Of a stretch of DNA of 64,000 nucleotides, positions 8,341 to 16,680 are shown piece by piece; position 1 is the first letter of the stretch; each line of letters opens with the position of its first letter. The notes below the pieces were generated by a model. That model was not told the origin of the DNA, did no database searches, and saw only the letters and a program-made list of their open reading frames with translations. The position numbers and the translations under genes are program-made. Source of the stretch: Gluconobacter cadivus (GTDB lineage Bacteria > Pseudomonadota > Alphaproteobacteria > Acetobacterales > Acetobacteraceae); contig NZ_JABCQI010000001.1 of the NCBI RefSeq assembly GCF_015244745.1, positions 310,001 to 374,000 of the forward strand, given 5' to 3'.

Positions 8341-9441
8341 TTAGCTTACTGCGTGAAAGATCCAGTGAAACAGTCCGATGTTGGTCAGATCGTTGAATGT
8401 CGAAAAGAGGAAAAGAGCGCCGATCAGCGCCATTCCGACCTGCATGCTGATCTCCTGGACACGGCGCGAAACCGGGCGACCGCGGACGAGTTCGCAAGCA
8501 TAAAAGACCAGACGCCCCCCATCGAGCACGGGAATTGGAAAGAGATTGATCAGGCCAAGATTGATCGAAAGCAGGGCCATAAAGGAGATGATGCTGGCCA
8601 GACCGTAGCTGGCGACCTGTCCTGAGAGCTGTGCGATGCGAATCGTACCTCCCAGTTCCTTGGCGCTCCGCTGGCCGCTGACGATCTGCCAGACGCCCTG
8701 CAAGGTCATGATCGATTTGTCCCAGGTTTCCTCAATGCCCATAATGAAAGCTGAGGGAAGCGAGACCGGACGTCCGCGGGAAATGGCAAAAGCAACCCCG
8801 AGGCTACCCATCTCATGACCCCCATTTTTCACGGTATCAAATGTGACAGGTAAACTGAGATTCTCAGCACCACGATGGATCCCGAGAACTGTCTGCTGAC
8901 CTGGATGGGAAGAGACGGTGTTCATCACATCCTCGGCGCCGAGGATGTGGGTCTCTCCAATCCGGGTAATCACGTCGCCCGGCTTGATTCCGGCACGGTC
9001 CGCAGGACTTCCCACGACAACCTGTGAGATATCGCCATGAAGCTCCGGCTTGCCCACGACTGCGAACAGCACCGTGAACGCCAGAATGGCGAAGAGGAAA
9101 TTGAAGACCGGCCCCATAAGAATGACGATCGCCCGCGATCCCACGGGTTTGTCATGGAATGTTCGCCCTGGAATCCACGCAGCTTTCTGTTCTTCGGTCG
9201 CATCTTCCGGACCTTCAAAGCCGTGCGGCTTGACGAAACCGCCCAGAGGAATGGCGCTGACCCGCCACTCGGTCCCGGACTTGTCATGCCAACGATAGAG
9301 TGCGGGGCCGAAGCCGATCGAAAATGTATCGACCTTCACACCACGCCAGCGCGCCGCCAGATAATGCCCGAGTTCGTGGATGAAAACGAGAATGCCCAGA
9401 ATCAGGACATAGGCCAGAATGGTCCGCAGAAGATCATGCAT
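8341..9441 (-). CDS. rseP: RIP metalloprotease RseP (site-2 protease)
   Basis: 366 aa intramembrane zinc protease. HELGH is at residues 22-26 within the first membrane helix, a PDZ domain lies around 120-205 (GSPADRAGIKPGDVI), and the third zinc ligand motif PVLDGG is near 305-309. E. coli RseP has two PDZ domains; I see one. It probably cleaves anti-sigma factors or signal peptide remnants. The ATG at 9441 overlaps the dxr 3' end. About 130 non-coding bases separate it from bamA. Confidence 0.95.
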   Translation of the reverse strand: MHDLLRTILAYVLILGILVFIHELGHYLAARWRGVKVDTFSIGFGPALYRWHDKSGTEWRVSAIPLGGFVKPHGFEGPEDATEEQKAAWIPGRTFHDKPVGSRAIVILMGPVFNFLFAILAFTVLFAVVGKPELHGDISQVVVGSPADRAGIKPGDVITRIGETHILGAEDVMNTVSSHPGQQTVLGIHRGAENLSLPVTFDTVKNGGHEMGSLGVAFAISRGRPVSLPSAFIMGIEETWDKSIMTLQGVWQIVSGQRSAKELGGTIRIAQLSGQVASYGLASIISFMALLSINLGLINLFPIPVLDGGRLVFYACELVRGRPVSRRVQEISMQVGMALIGALFLFSTFNDLTNIGLFHWIFHAVS

Positions 9442-10660
9442 TCAGAGCGGCCTCGCTGAGGTGGTTTCGCAGATGTCCGCTGGTTCGCAGGATATGAGCC
9501 TCGGCAAGCTCCCGGCCTCGCGCGTCCCAGTGCAGGACATCATCCAGACTTTTGAGTTCGGGATTTTCAGTCATGGCCTGAAGGGCAGCGTCGATCGTCT
9601 CACCAATACCGAGGAACCCGATACGGCGGTTCAGAAAGGCCTCGACGGCGATTTCGTTGGCAGCAGAGAACACGGCTGGGGCCGCACCGCCTGCCCGCAG
9701 AACCTGCCGGGCAAGGCGAAGCGGGGCAAACCGCACTTCATCCGGCGCTTCAAACTCCAGACGGCCATAGGCGGCCAGATCCAGACGTCCGCAAGGCGTC
9801 TCCATCCGCTTGGGCCAGGCGAGCGTGTGGGCAATGGGAATACGCATATCGGCAGAGCCCATCTGCGAGACGAGGCTGCCGTCCCGGAACTGCACGAGAC
9901 CATGCACGACAGACTGCGGATGAACCAGAACATCGATCCGGTCTTCAGTCAGGCCGAACAGGCGTGCAGCTTCAATGACTTCCAGACCTTTGTTGGCCAT
10001 GGACGCCGAATCGATCGTGATTTTGGCGCCCATCGACCATGTCGGATGCTTCAGAGCTTTTTCCGGCGTGGCTGCACGCATGTCTTCAAGCGTCGATTGA
10101 CGAAACGGACCACCGGACGCCGTCAGGATAATCTTTTCAACGGTTTCCATATCGCAGCCGCCCAGAGACTGGGCGATGGCGTTATGTTCCGAATCGACGG
10201 GCAGAAGGGTGGCTCCGGCTTCAGACACGGCACGCAGCATGACATCGCCCGCGCAAACGAGCGCTTCCTTGTTGGCCAGAGCCACAGCATGTCCGTTGCG
10301 AACGGAAGCCAGTGTGGGCTCCAGACCCGCAGCACCCGTAATCGCAGCCATGGTCCAGTCGGCTTCCATGGCCCCCGCTTCGATCACAGCCTGACGACCG
10401 GCGGCCGTCCGGATGCCAGTGCCTGCCAGCAGCGATTTCAGTTCGTCGTGACGGCTTTCGTCATGCAGAACAGCCACTTCGGCATTCAAAAGACGGGCCT
10501 GTTCTGCCAGAAGCGACGCGTTGCAGCCTCCAACCAGCGCCCGCACTTCGATCTCATCCGGAATTCGGGCGAGGAGATCGACCGTGGAGGTTCCGATACT
10601 GCCGGTGCTGCCCAGCACTGTGATGCGACGGCGTGTGGACCGTGCAGAACCGTCAGTCAT
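9434..10660 (-). CDS. dxr: 1-deoxy-D-xylulose 5-phosphate reductoisomerase
   Basis: 408 aa from the ATG at 10660, which has GGGAG 8 bases upstream; the open frame continues further upstream but that part is cdsA in another frame. It converts DXP to MEP with NADPH, the committed step of the non-mevalonate isoprenoid pathway. GSTGSIG (17-23) is the dinucleotide-binding loop. SEHNA and PTWSMG with KITIDSASMANKGLE are the family's metal and substrate motifs. The first 8 bases overlap cdsA. With uppS two genes upstream, the cluster links isoprenoid supply to undecaprenyl phosphate. Confidence 0.97.
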   Translation of the reverse strand: MTDGSARSTRRRITVLGSTGSIGTSTVDLLARIPDEIEVRALVGGCNASLLAEQARLLNAEVAVLHDESRHDELKSLLAGTGIRTAAGRQAVIEAGAMEADWTMAAITGAAGLEPTLASVRNGHAVALANKEALVCAGDVMLRAVSEAGATLLPVDSEHNAIAQSLGGCDMETVEKIILTASGGPFRQSTLEDMRAATPEKALKHPTWSMGAKITIDSASMANKGLEVIEAARLFGLTEDRIDVLVHPQSVVHGLVQFRDGSLVSQMGSADMRIPIAHTLAWPKRMETPCGRLDLAAYGRLEFEAPDEVRFAPLRLARQVLRAGGAAPAVFSAANEIAVEAFLNRRIGFLGIGETIDAALQAMTENPELKSLDDVLHWDARGRELAEAHILRTSGHLRNHLSEAALNA

Positions 10661-11483
10661 GCGAAGAACTCCCGTAAGAAGTAGGTAAATGTGCAGGAAG
10701 GATGGACCAGAAAGGCTGCGTTGCCACCGCAAGAGATAACAGGGCCGCCGCAGGAGCCGCTGCGAGAAGACCGTCGAAGCGATCCAGAAGGCCGCCATGT
10801 CCGGGGATGAGGCGTCCTGAATCTTTCACGCCCAACCGACGTTTGGCCGCGCTTTCCAGAAGATCCCCGCTTTGGGAAAAAATTCCCAAGACCGCACCGC
10901 AGATCAGACCACCGATCTGCGTCCCCGGTACGGCCAGCCAAGCGACAAGACCGCCCGCCAGAGACGCTCCAAGAAGCCCTCCGATCGCGCCGGAGCGGGT
11001 TTTGCCCGGAGAAATGGACGGAGCGAGCTTCGGGCCACCAAAAACACGACCTGTCAGATACGCAAAGCTGTCGCTGGCAATCACGACAGACAGAACGAAA
11101 AGAACGGAGGCCATCCCGAAAGGCAGATGACGCAGCCACAAAAGCGACAGGCCACCAACAATGGAAGTTATGACAGGAACGCTGGCAGGAAAGCCAAAAA
11201 GCAGCGTGGGCCAGATCATCCAGAAGGCGGCGCTCCACTCCCCTTTCAGGGCAGCAAGGCCAGCAATTACGGGCCAGGCGAGCAGCAGACCGCCACGCCA
11301 CGTCTTCAGAGGTTGGCGAATAAGCGTCTCGCCCTCCCAGACCAGACCGAACATCGCCAGCAGGATCAGGGCATCATAGACCAGACCACCGCGCCAAATG
11401 CAGAAAGCCGCAACCGGCACGAGGACCGCGGCCGATAGAAGACGCAATCTCAGATCGGACCAGCGTGCTGAAGCACTGCTCAT
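10653..11483 (-). CDS. cdsA: Phosphatidate cytidylyltransferase
   Basis: 276 aa, about eight hydrophobic membrane helices. It makes CDP-diacylglycerol from phosphatidic acid and CTP at the inner membrane. The CDP-alcohol synthase signature near the C-terminus is visible: SQSGDLLESAAKRRLGVKD followed by LIPGHGGLLDRFDG. The start ATG at 11483 overlaps the uppS stop (ATGA), and the 3' end overlaps dxr, so uppS-cdsA-dxr-rseP is tightly coupled. Confidence 0.96.
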   Translation of the reverse strand: MSSASARWSDLRLRLLSAAVLVPVAAFCIWRGGLVYDALILLAMFGLVWEGETLIRQPLKTWRGGLLLAWPVIAGLAALKGEWSAAFWMIWPTLLFGFPASVPVITSIVGGLSLLWLRHLPFGMASVLFVLSVVIASDSFAYLTGRVFGGPKLAPSISPGKTRSGAIGGLLGASLAGGLVAWLAVPGTQIGGLICGAVLGIFSQSGDLLESAAKRRLGVKDSGRLIPGHGGLLDRFDGLLAAAPAAALLSLAVATQPFWSILPAHLPTSYGSSSHD

Positions 11484-12247
11484 GCGGGACGTCCACCAAA
11501 TCTGCGCTGACGACCGGCAAAGCGTGACAGGGCATCCAGAAATTCTGACTCACCAAAATCGGGCCAGAGCACGTCCATGAAAATCAGCTCGGCATACGCA
11601 CTCTGCCAGAGCAGGAAATTGGACAGCCGACATTCGCCACTGGTCCGGATTACCAGATCGGGATCAGGCATATCGGCTGTCTGAAGCGCGTCATGAAGCG
11701 TGTTTTCAGTGATGCTGTCAGGTGTAATCCGGCCTGCAACAGCATCTTCAGCGAGACGGCGGGCGGCCTGTACGATTTCCGCACGTCCTCCATAGGACAA
11801 CGCGAGCGTGAGGGTCAGCGTCGTGTTGTGAAGCGTGAGGGTTTCAGCGCGACGAAGCTCTTCACGCAGAGGGCCTTCGAACCGCTCCGGTTCGCCGATG
11901 ATCCGCAGTCGGACACCCTGCGCATGAAGTTCGTTGATCTTGTGGCGCAGATAAAAGCGCAGCAGAGACGTCAGATCCCCGACTTCTTTCGTCGAACGCC
12001 GCCAGTTCTCGGAAGAAAATGCATAGAGCGTGAGGTACCGCACACCCTGCTGGATAGCCGCACGGACGCATTTCTGCACGGATTCCGCACCCTGACGGTG
12101 TCCTGCGATGACCGGGAGTCTGCGCGCACGTGCCCAGCGGCCATTTCCATCCATGATCACAGCGACATGGACGGGAACGGCGTTCGCCCCTCCCCCGGCG
12201 GGAGAGGAGACCGTACCTTCAGAGCGGGGAAAAGATCCTAAGGGCAA
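11480..12247 (-). CDS. uppS: Undecaprenyl (isoprenyl) diphosphate synthase
   Basis: 255 aa cis-prenyltransferase making the lipid carrier of peptidoglycan and O-antigen synthesis. The catalytic aspartate is Asp33 in IMDGNGRWA; SSENWRRS and the C-terminal RTSGECRLSNFLLWQ and FAGRQRRFGG motifs follow. The only in-frame start before the catalytic motif that I can find is the TTG at 12247, 8 bases after frr. It has no good ribosome site and is followed by a Gly-rich stretch of unusual sequence. Family certain, start less so. Confidence 0.93.
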   Translation of the reverse strand: MPLGSFPRSEGTVSSPAGGGANAVPVHVAVIMDGNGRWARARRLPVIAGHRQGAESVQKCVRAAIQQGVRYLTLYAFSSENWRRSTKEVGDLTSLLRFYLRHKINELHAQGVRLRIIGEPERFEGPLREELRRAETLTLHNTTLTLTLALSYGGRAEIVQAARRLAEDAVAGRITPDSITENTLHDALQTADMPDPDLVIRTSGECRLSNFLLWQSAYAELIFMDVLWPDFGESEFLDALSRFAGRQRRFGGRPA

Positions 12248-12255
12248 ATGCGCAA

Positions 12256-12822
12256 TCAGACCTGTTTGATCTCGCGTTCTTTGTCCGCGAAAATATCGTC
12301 CACTTTCTTGATGTACTGGTCCGTCAGCTTCTGGATGGCATCCGTCCAGGTTTTCATATCGTCCTGGCTGATCTCGCTCTTCTTTTCCAGAGCCTTGGTC
12401 TGCTCCATACCGTCGCGACGTACGCCACGGACGGAAATCTTGCCGTTCTCGGTATAGCGGGCGGCGGCACGGGCGAGTTCGTTACGACGCTCTTCGGTCA
12501 GGGCCGGAATGGGCACGCGGACTGTCTGGCCGTCCGTGGACGGGTTGAGGCCGAGACCACTGTCGCGGATGGCGCGTTCGACGGCGCCCACGACCGTGCG
12601 GTCCCAGACGGAAACCGTCAGCATCCGAGCCTCAGGAACGGCGATGGAGCCGACCTGTGACAGCGGCACCTCGGACCCGTAGGCTTCGACGCGGACCGGC
12701 TCCAGAAGGTTCGGACTGGCACGGCCCGAACGCAGGCCGGAAAGGTCCCGGCGCAGACTTTCGATCGCGCCGTCCATACGGCGGGTCAGATCGGCAAGAA
12801 GGTCATTCAGGTCAGCAGGCAT
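12256..12822 (-). CDS. frr: Ribosome recycling factor
   Basis: 188 aa, the normal length for the family. It splits post-termination ribosomes together with EF-G. Typical motifs are [20 protein letters not shown] and [24 protein letters not shown] lies just before the ATG. It follows pyrH after 68 bases containing a small TCAGG/CCTGA hairpin. The pyrH-frr-uppS-cdsA order is widely conserved. Confidence 0.97.
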   Translation of the reverse strand: MPADLNDLLADLTRRMDGAIESLRRDLSGLRSGRASPNLLEPVRVEAYGSEVPLSQVGSIAVPEARMLTVSVWDRTVVGAVERAIRDSGLGLNPSTDGQTVRVPIPALTEERRNELARAAARYTENGKISVRGVRRDGMEQTKALEKKSEISQDDMKTWTDAIQKLTDQYIKKVDDIFADKEREIKQV

Positions 12823-12890
12823 GAGCTGTTCCTTTCAGTTCGACGTTGGTCTCAGGACAAAGCCTGAAGATTTCGTTGAAAATGCGAAGA

Positions 12891-13631
12891 TCAGTCCGCT
12901 TCGATAATCTTGGTAAAACGCCCTTCCCCACGCATGACCGCGCTGAAAGAGCCGGGAGCATGCATGTTGAAAACCACGATGGGCAATCTGTTTTCGCGGG
13001 CCAGACTGATGGCCGCAGCGTCCATGACGTTCAGATCGCGGGCGAGGACTTCAAGATAGGTCAGGCGGTCGTAACGCTGGGCGTCCGGATTACGGCGCGG
13101 GTCGGCGGAATAAACACCATCCACCTGCGTTCCCTTGAAGAGCGCGTCGCATTCCATCTCGTTGGCACGCAGGGCGGCCGCCGTATCCGTTGTGAAGAAC
13201 GGATTGCCCGTACCGGCGGCGAAAATGACGACGCGGCCCTTTTCCATGTGGCGCACGGCGCGACGACGGATATAGGGCTCGGCAATCGAGGCCATCTGGA
13301 TCGCGGTCATGACGCGCGTTTCCATGCCACGGCGCTCCAGCGCATTCTGTAGCATCAGCGCATTGATGACGGTTGCCAGCATGCCGGCATAATCACCCTG
13401 AGCACGATCCATACCCTTGGCGGCCGCGGCCAGACCGCGGAAAATGTTACCACCGCCGACGACGAGGCAGACTTCCACACCCGAAGCCCGCACTTCAGCG
13501 ATATCGGCGGCAACCATGTCCACCATCGCGGGATCGACTCCTGACGGTCCATCGCCCATCAGCGCCTCGCCGGACACCTTGAGCAGGACACGTTTGTAGG
13601 AGGAGCTCTGTTCTGGGTTTTCGATCGTCAT
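12891..13631 (-). CDS. pyrH: UMP kinase
   Basis: 246 aa from the ATG at 13631, which has GGAG 8 bases upstream; a longer frame to 13736 lacks family similarity. It phosphorylates UMP to UDP. Amino acid kinase motifs: [11 protein letters not shown] near the start, [10 protein letters not shown], and the C-terminal [18 protein letters not shown]. In many bacteria rpsB-tsf precede pyrH; here era does, after 114 bases with no gene. Confidence 0.97.
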   Translation of the reverse strand: MTIENPEQSSSYKRVLLKVSGEALMGDGPSGVDPAMVDMVAADIAEVRASGVEVCLVVGGGNIFRGLAAAAKGMDRAQGDYAGMLATVINALMLQNALERRGMETRVMTAIQMASIAEPYIRRRAVRHMEKGRVVIFAAGTGNPFFTTDTAAALRANEMECDALFKGTQVDGVYSADPRRNPDAQRYDRLTYLEVLARDLNVMDAAAISLARENRLPIVVFNMHAPGSFSAVMRGEGRFTKIIEAD

Positions 13632-13745
13632 GCCCGTCTCCGGCTGGATGTGGTGTCTTGATTTGCGCCCGTCATACAGACGCAACGGGATTGGAACAAG
13701 CGATGTCAGGATGCCGGATTTCAAACGCTCCGGCACCTGTGTTTT

Positions 13746-14633
13746 TCAGTCGTCCAGACCAATGGCGCGAAGCCGGGCCTTTTCCTCGTCCCATCCTGCA
13801 CGCTCCTTGACGTTCAGGAAGAGATGGCACTTGCGGTCGAGAAGCTCCTGAAGCTCCATTCGCGCCCGTGCCCCGAGGGATTTGATCTTGTGACCGCCCT
13901 CGCCAATCAGAATGGCCTTATGTCCGGGACGGGACACATAGATCGTCACCTCGATCCGCACTGAGCCATCGGGACGTTCCTTGAAGCTCTCGGTCTCGAC
14001 CGTGGCCTGATAGGGAATTTCCTCATGCGTCTGCATGAAGATCTGCTCACGAACCAGTTCGGCAGCCAGAAGGCGATCCGGCAGGTCGGTCAGGTCGTCT
14101 TCAGGATACAGGAACGGACCTTCCGGCAGTTCGGTCGCCAGACGGGCCATGAGATCGTTCACGCCCTCGCCCGAACGCGCGCTCAGCATAAAGACATGCT
14201 CCACGCTGATCAGACCGCCGATTTCCTGCGTGAGAGGAAGCAGTTCGCCACGCTCCACGAGGTCCGTCTTGTTAAGAACGAGCCAGATGCGGCCCTTGCT
14301 CTCCGCGAGTTTCGCAATGATTTCGCGGACGTCCTCGCGCAGACCCGACTTCGCATCCACCAGAAGCAGCGTCAGATCCGCGTCCTGCGATCCCGACCAG
14401 GCAGCGTTGACCATGGCCCGGTCGAGACGGCGGCGTGGCTTGAAGATACCCGGCAGATCCACGAGGATAATCTGGGCGTTTTCCTGCATGACGATGCCCA
14501 GCGTCCTAAAACGGGTCGTCTGCGCCTTGGGGCTGACGATGGACAGCTTGGCTCCGGCAATCCGGTTGAGCAGGGTGGATTTCCCCGCGTTCGGAGCCCC
14601 GACGAGAGCCACGAAACCGCAGCGCGTGGTCAT
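13746..14633 (-). CDS. era: GTPase Era
   Basis: 295 aa from the ATG at 14633, chosen for AAAGGA 8 bases upstream; ATG 14657 would add eight residues. GTP-binding motifs are GAPNAGKST (12-20), DLPG, NKTD and SARSGEG. The C-terminal KH domain (about 210-290) contains GEGGHKIKSLGARAR. Era assists 16S rRNA maturation and 30S assembly. It follows rnc, as in many proteobacteria, but recO is not next to it. Confidence 0.97.
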   Translation of the reverse strand: MTTRCGFVALVGAPNAGKSTLLNRIAGAKLSIVSPKAQTTRFRTLGIVMQENAQIILVDLPGIFKPRRRLDRAMVNAAWSGSQDADLTLLLVDAKSGLREDVREIIAKLAESKGRIWLVLNKTDLVERGELLPLTQEIGGLISVEHVFMLSARSGEGVNDLMARLATELPEGPFLYPEDDLTDLPDRLLAAELVREQIFMQTHEEIPYQATVETESFKERPDGSVRIEVTIYVSRPGHKAILIGEGGHKIKSLGARARMELQELLDRKCHLFLNVKERAGWDEEKARLRAIGLDD

Positions 14634-14658
14634 GTTCTGATCCTTTGTTGATGACATC

Positions 14659-15393
14659 TCAGGACGCCACATTCTGACCGAGACGTTTCAGCAGGGCGGT
14701 TGCCGCTGCCGTTTCTGCCAGCCTCTTGCTGCCGGCCTCTCCCGTTCCCGTCTGCCCGAGCGTCGTCACACTGACACGGAAAACGGGCGCATGGGAGGGT
14801 CCATCCGAAGACAGGAGTTCATAATTCGGAAGCGGCAGACCCTGCGACAGCATATATTCCTGTAGCAAGGTCTTGGGCTCCTTGTGCGGCCGGTCGGCAG
14901 TATCGAGCCGGTGCTGCCAGTACTGGCGGACCACACGACGCGCCGGTTGCAGACCGCCATCCAGATACAGCGCCCCCAGCAGAGCCTCCATCGCATCAGC
15001 CCGGATGCTGGACAGACGCCGGATCCCGGCATCTTCCTCATGCGGAGAGATCTGGAGGCAGCCGGAAAGCCCGACCTGATCGGCGATTTCAGCCAGAACC
15101 GTGCGGGACACCAGATGGGCATGGCGCGGCCCGAGCGCACCTTCCTGCTCGTCCGGATAGCGTTCTAAAAGCCATTCCGCCATCAGCAGACCCAGAACGC
15201 GGTCTCCGATGAACTCAAGACGCTCGTTCGAACCCGTGCCTTTGGGGCGCTGGCTACGACGCGCGCGACGCGGATCACGGCCGGACACGGCAGACCGGTG
15301 GGTCAGCGCTTCGCTCAGCAGTTCAGGCTTTGCAAAATCATGCCCGAGCGCTGACTGCATCGACGCTAGGGCGTCTGTTGAGGAGAGCTTCAT
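14659..15393 (-). CDS. rnc: Ribonuclease III
   Basis: 244 aa from ATG 15393, which overlaps the lepB stop (ATGA). The catalytic signature NERLEFIGDRVLG is at 56-68, the second acidic site lies in RADAMEALLGALYLDGG, and a double-stranded RNA binding domain fills the C-terminus (about 170-240). An arginine-rich insertion (residues 39-53) precedes the signature and is longer than in E. coli. The enzyme processes rRNA precursors and double-stranded RNA. Confidence 0.96.
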   Translation of the reverse strand: MKLSSTDALASMQSALGHDFAKPELLSEALTHRSAVSGRDPRRARRSQRPKGTGSNERLEFIGDRVLGLLMAEWLLERYPDEQEGALGPRHAHLVSRTVLAEIADQVGLSGCLQISPHEEDAGIRRLSSIRADAMEALLGALYLDGGLQPARRVVRQYWQHRLDTADRPHKEPKTLLQEYMLSQGLPLPNYELLSSDGPSHAPVFRVSVTTLGQTGTGEAGSKRLAETAAATALLKRLGQNVAS

Positions 15394-16205
15394 GTGACGA
15401 GATGCAGGAAGCGGTTCCAGCGGATTTCGGTCGGCCAGTACCAGAACTGCCATGCGGGATGGCGCATATCCATTGAAAACAGGACGATCGGCGCACGACC
15501 AACAAGATTCTGCATGGGCACGAACCCGAGATCGTCCGGGCCATCACCCTGAAAACGGCTGTCGGCACTGTCGTCACGGTCATCGCCCATGGCGAAGAAC
15601 GATCCCTCCGGAACCACATATTCCGGTGTGTCGTTTGCGAAACCGTCATCCGTCAGCTTGAGAATATCATGCTCAACCGGAGGACGTCCGCCGCTTCCGG
15701 GGAGGCTTTCGCGATAGAGCTCACCACTGAGGAGGCGGTTGTTCTCGTCGAGTACCTCGTAATGACCAAGCGCCGTCCGGGGAACTTCGATTCCGTTGAG
15801 AATCAGATGCCCTCCCGTGACCTGGATATGGTCGCCGGGCAGACCGATGATGCGCTTGATGTAATCCACGGACGTATCACGCGTGAAACGGAAGACCGCA
15901 ACATCGCCACGATGGGGCTCGGAACCAAAAATCCGGCCACTGAAGACGTTTGGCGAAAACGGAAAGGAAAAGCGGGAATATCCGTAGCTGAACTTCGAGA
16001 CCAGAACGAAATCGCCGATCTGCAGTGTCGGAATCATCGAACCGGAAGGGATATTGAAAGGCTCCACCACAAGGGAGCGCACGGCAAACACCGCCAGCAA
16101 CAGCACGCAGAAATAACGGATGCTTTCGCCAAGCGTCTCTTCGCGGCGTGCGGGCTTGTCACCCGTACTTTCTGAACCCTGCACGGGTCTGTTCTCCTTG
16201 ATCAT
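15390..16205 (-). CDS. lepB: Signal peptidase I
   Basis: 271 aa. One N-terminal membrane helix (about 30-48) precedes the catalytic Ser56 in SGSMIPT. The general-base lysine lies in YIKRIIGLPGD, and the C-terminal box is GDDRDDSADSRFQG. It removes signal peptides from exported proteins at the periplasmic face. It starts 9 bases after acpS and overlaps rnc by 4. Confidence 0.96.
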   Translation of the reverse strand: MIKENRPVQGSESTGDKPARREETLGESIRYFCVLLLAVFAVRSLVVEPFNIPSGSMIPTLQIGDFVLVSKFSYGYSRFSFPFSPNVFSGRIFGSEPHRGDVAVFRFTRDTSVDYIKRIIGLPGDHIQVTGGHLILNGIEVPRTALGHYEVLDENNRLLSGELYRESLPGSGGRPPVEHDILKLTDDGFANDTPEYVVPEGSFFAMGDDRDDSADSRFQGDGPDDLGFVPMQNLVGRAPIVLFSMDMRHPAWQFWYWPTEIRWNRFLHLVT

Positions 16206-16214
16206 CAGACGCTC

Positions 16215-16676
16215 TTAACGCAGCTTGGCGGCGTTGGCGAGCGCTTCAATCGGCCCGGACTGTCCAGACAGCCCCGACGGAACAGATTGTATGATGACCT
16301 GCGCGAGTGCGAACGGAGGATCATCCGTCAGGCTGACCAGAAGCTGGGCGCTCTGTCCCGCAGGCGTCAACTGATGCAGGACTTCCTTTGCTCTTCCGGA
16401 GAGCTGCAATTCAGGAGCACCACTCGGGCCATTACAGACCCCGATATCCTGAAGCTGGACGCCATGGGCAAAGCCGGTTCCCAGTGCTTTGACGCAGGCT
16501 TCCTTGGCGGCCCAACGCTTGGCGTAGCTGCCCATGCGCGCCGCTCCCGAAAGGCGGTCGGCATAACTGCGTTCCGCTTCGGTGAAAACGCGGGTGAGAA
16601 AGCGGTCGCCAAAGCGGTCGACGCTTTTCTCAATGCGCGAGATCATGCACAGATCCGTCCCCATTCCGAGGATCAT
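16215..16676 (-). CDS. acpS: Holo-[acyl-carrier-protein] synthase
   Basis: 153 aa. It transfers 4'-phosphopantetheine from CoA to apo-ACP. Mg-binding Asp8 (GMGTDLCMISRIEKS) and the WAAKEACVKALG motif near residue 58 are present. The C-terminus runs about 25 residues beyond the E. coli enzyme. It begins 4 bases after rsh ends. Confidence 0.95.
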   Translation of the reverse strand: MILGMGTDLCMISRIEKSVDRFGDRFLTRVFTEAERSYADRLSGAARMGSYAKRWAAKEACVKALGTGFAHGVQLQDIGVCNGPSGAPELQLSGRAKEVLHQLTPAGQSAQLLVSLTDDPPFALAQVIIQSVPSGLSGQSGPIEALANAAKLR

Positions 16677-16680
16677 GAAA

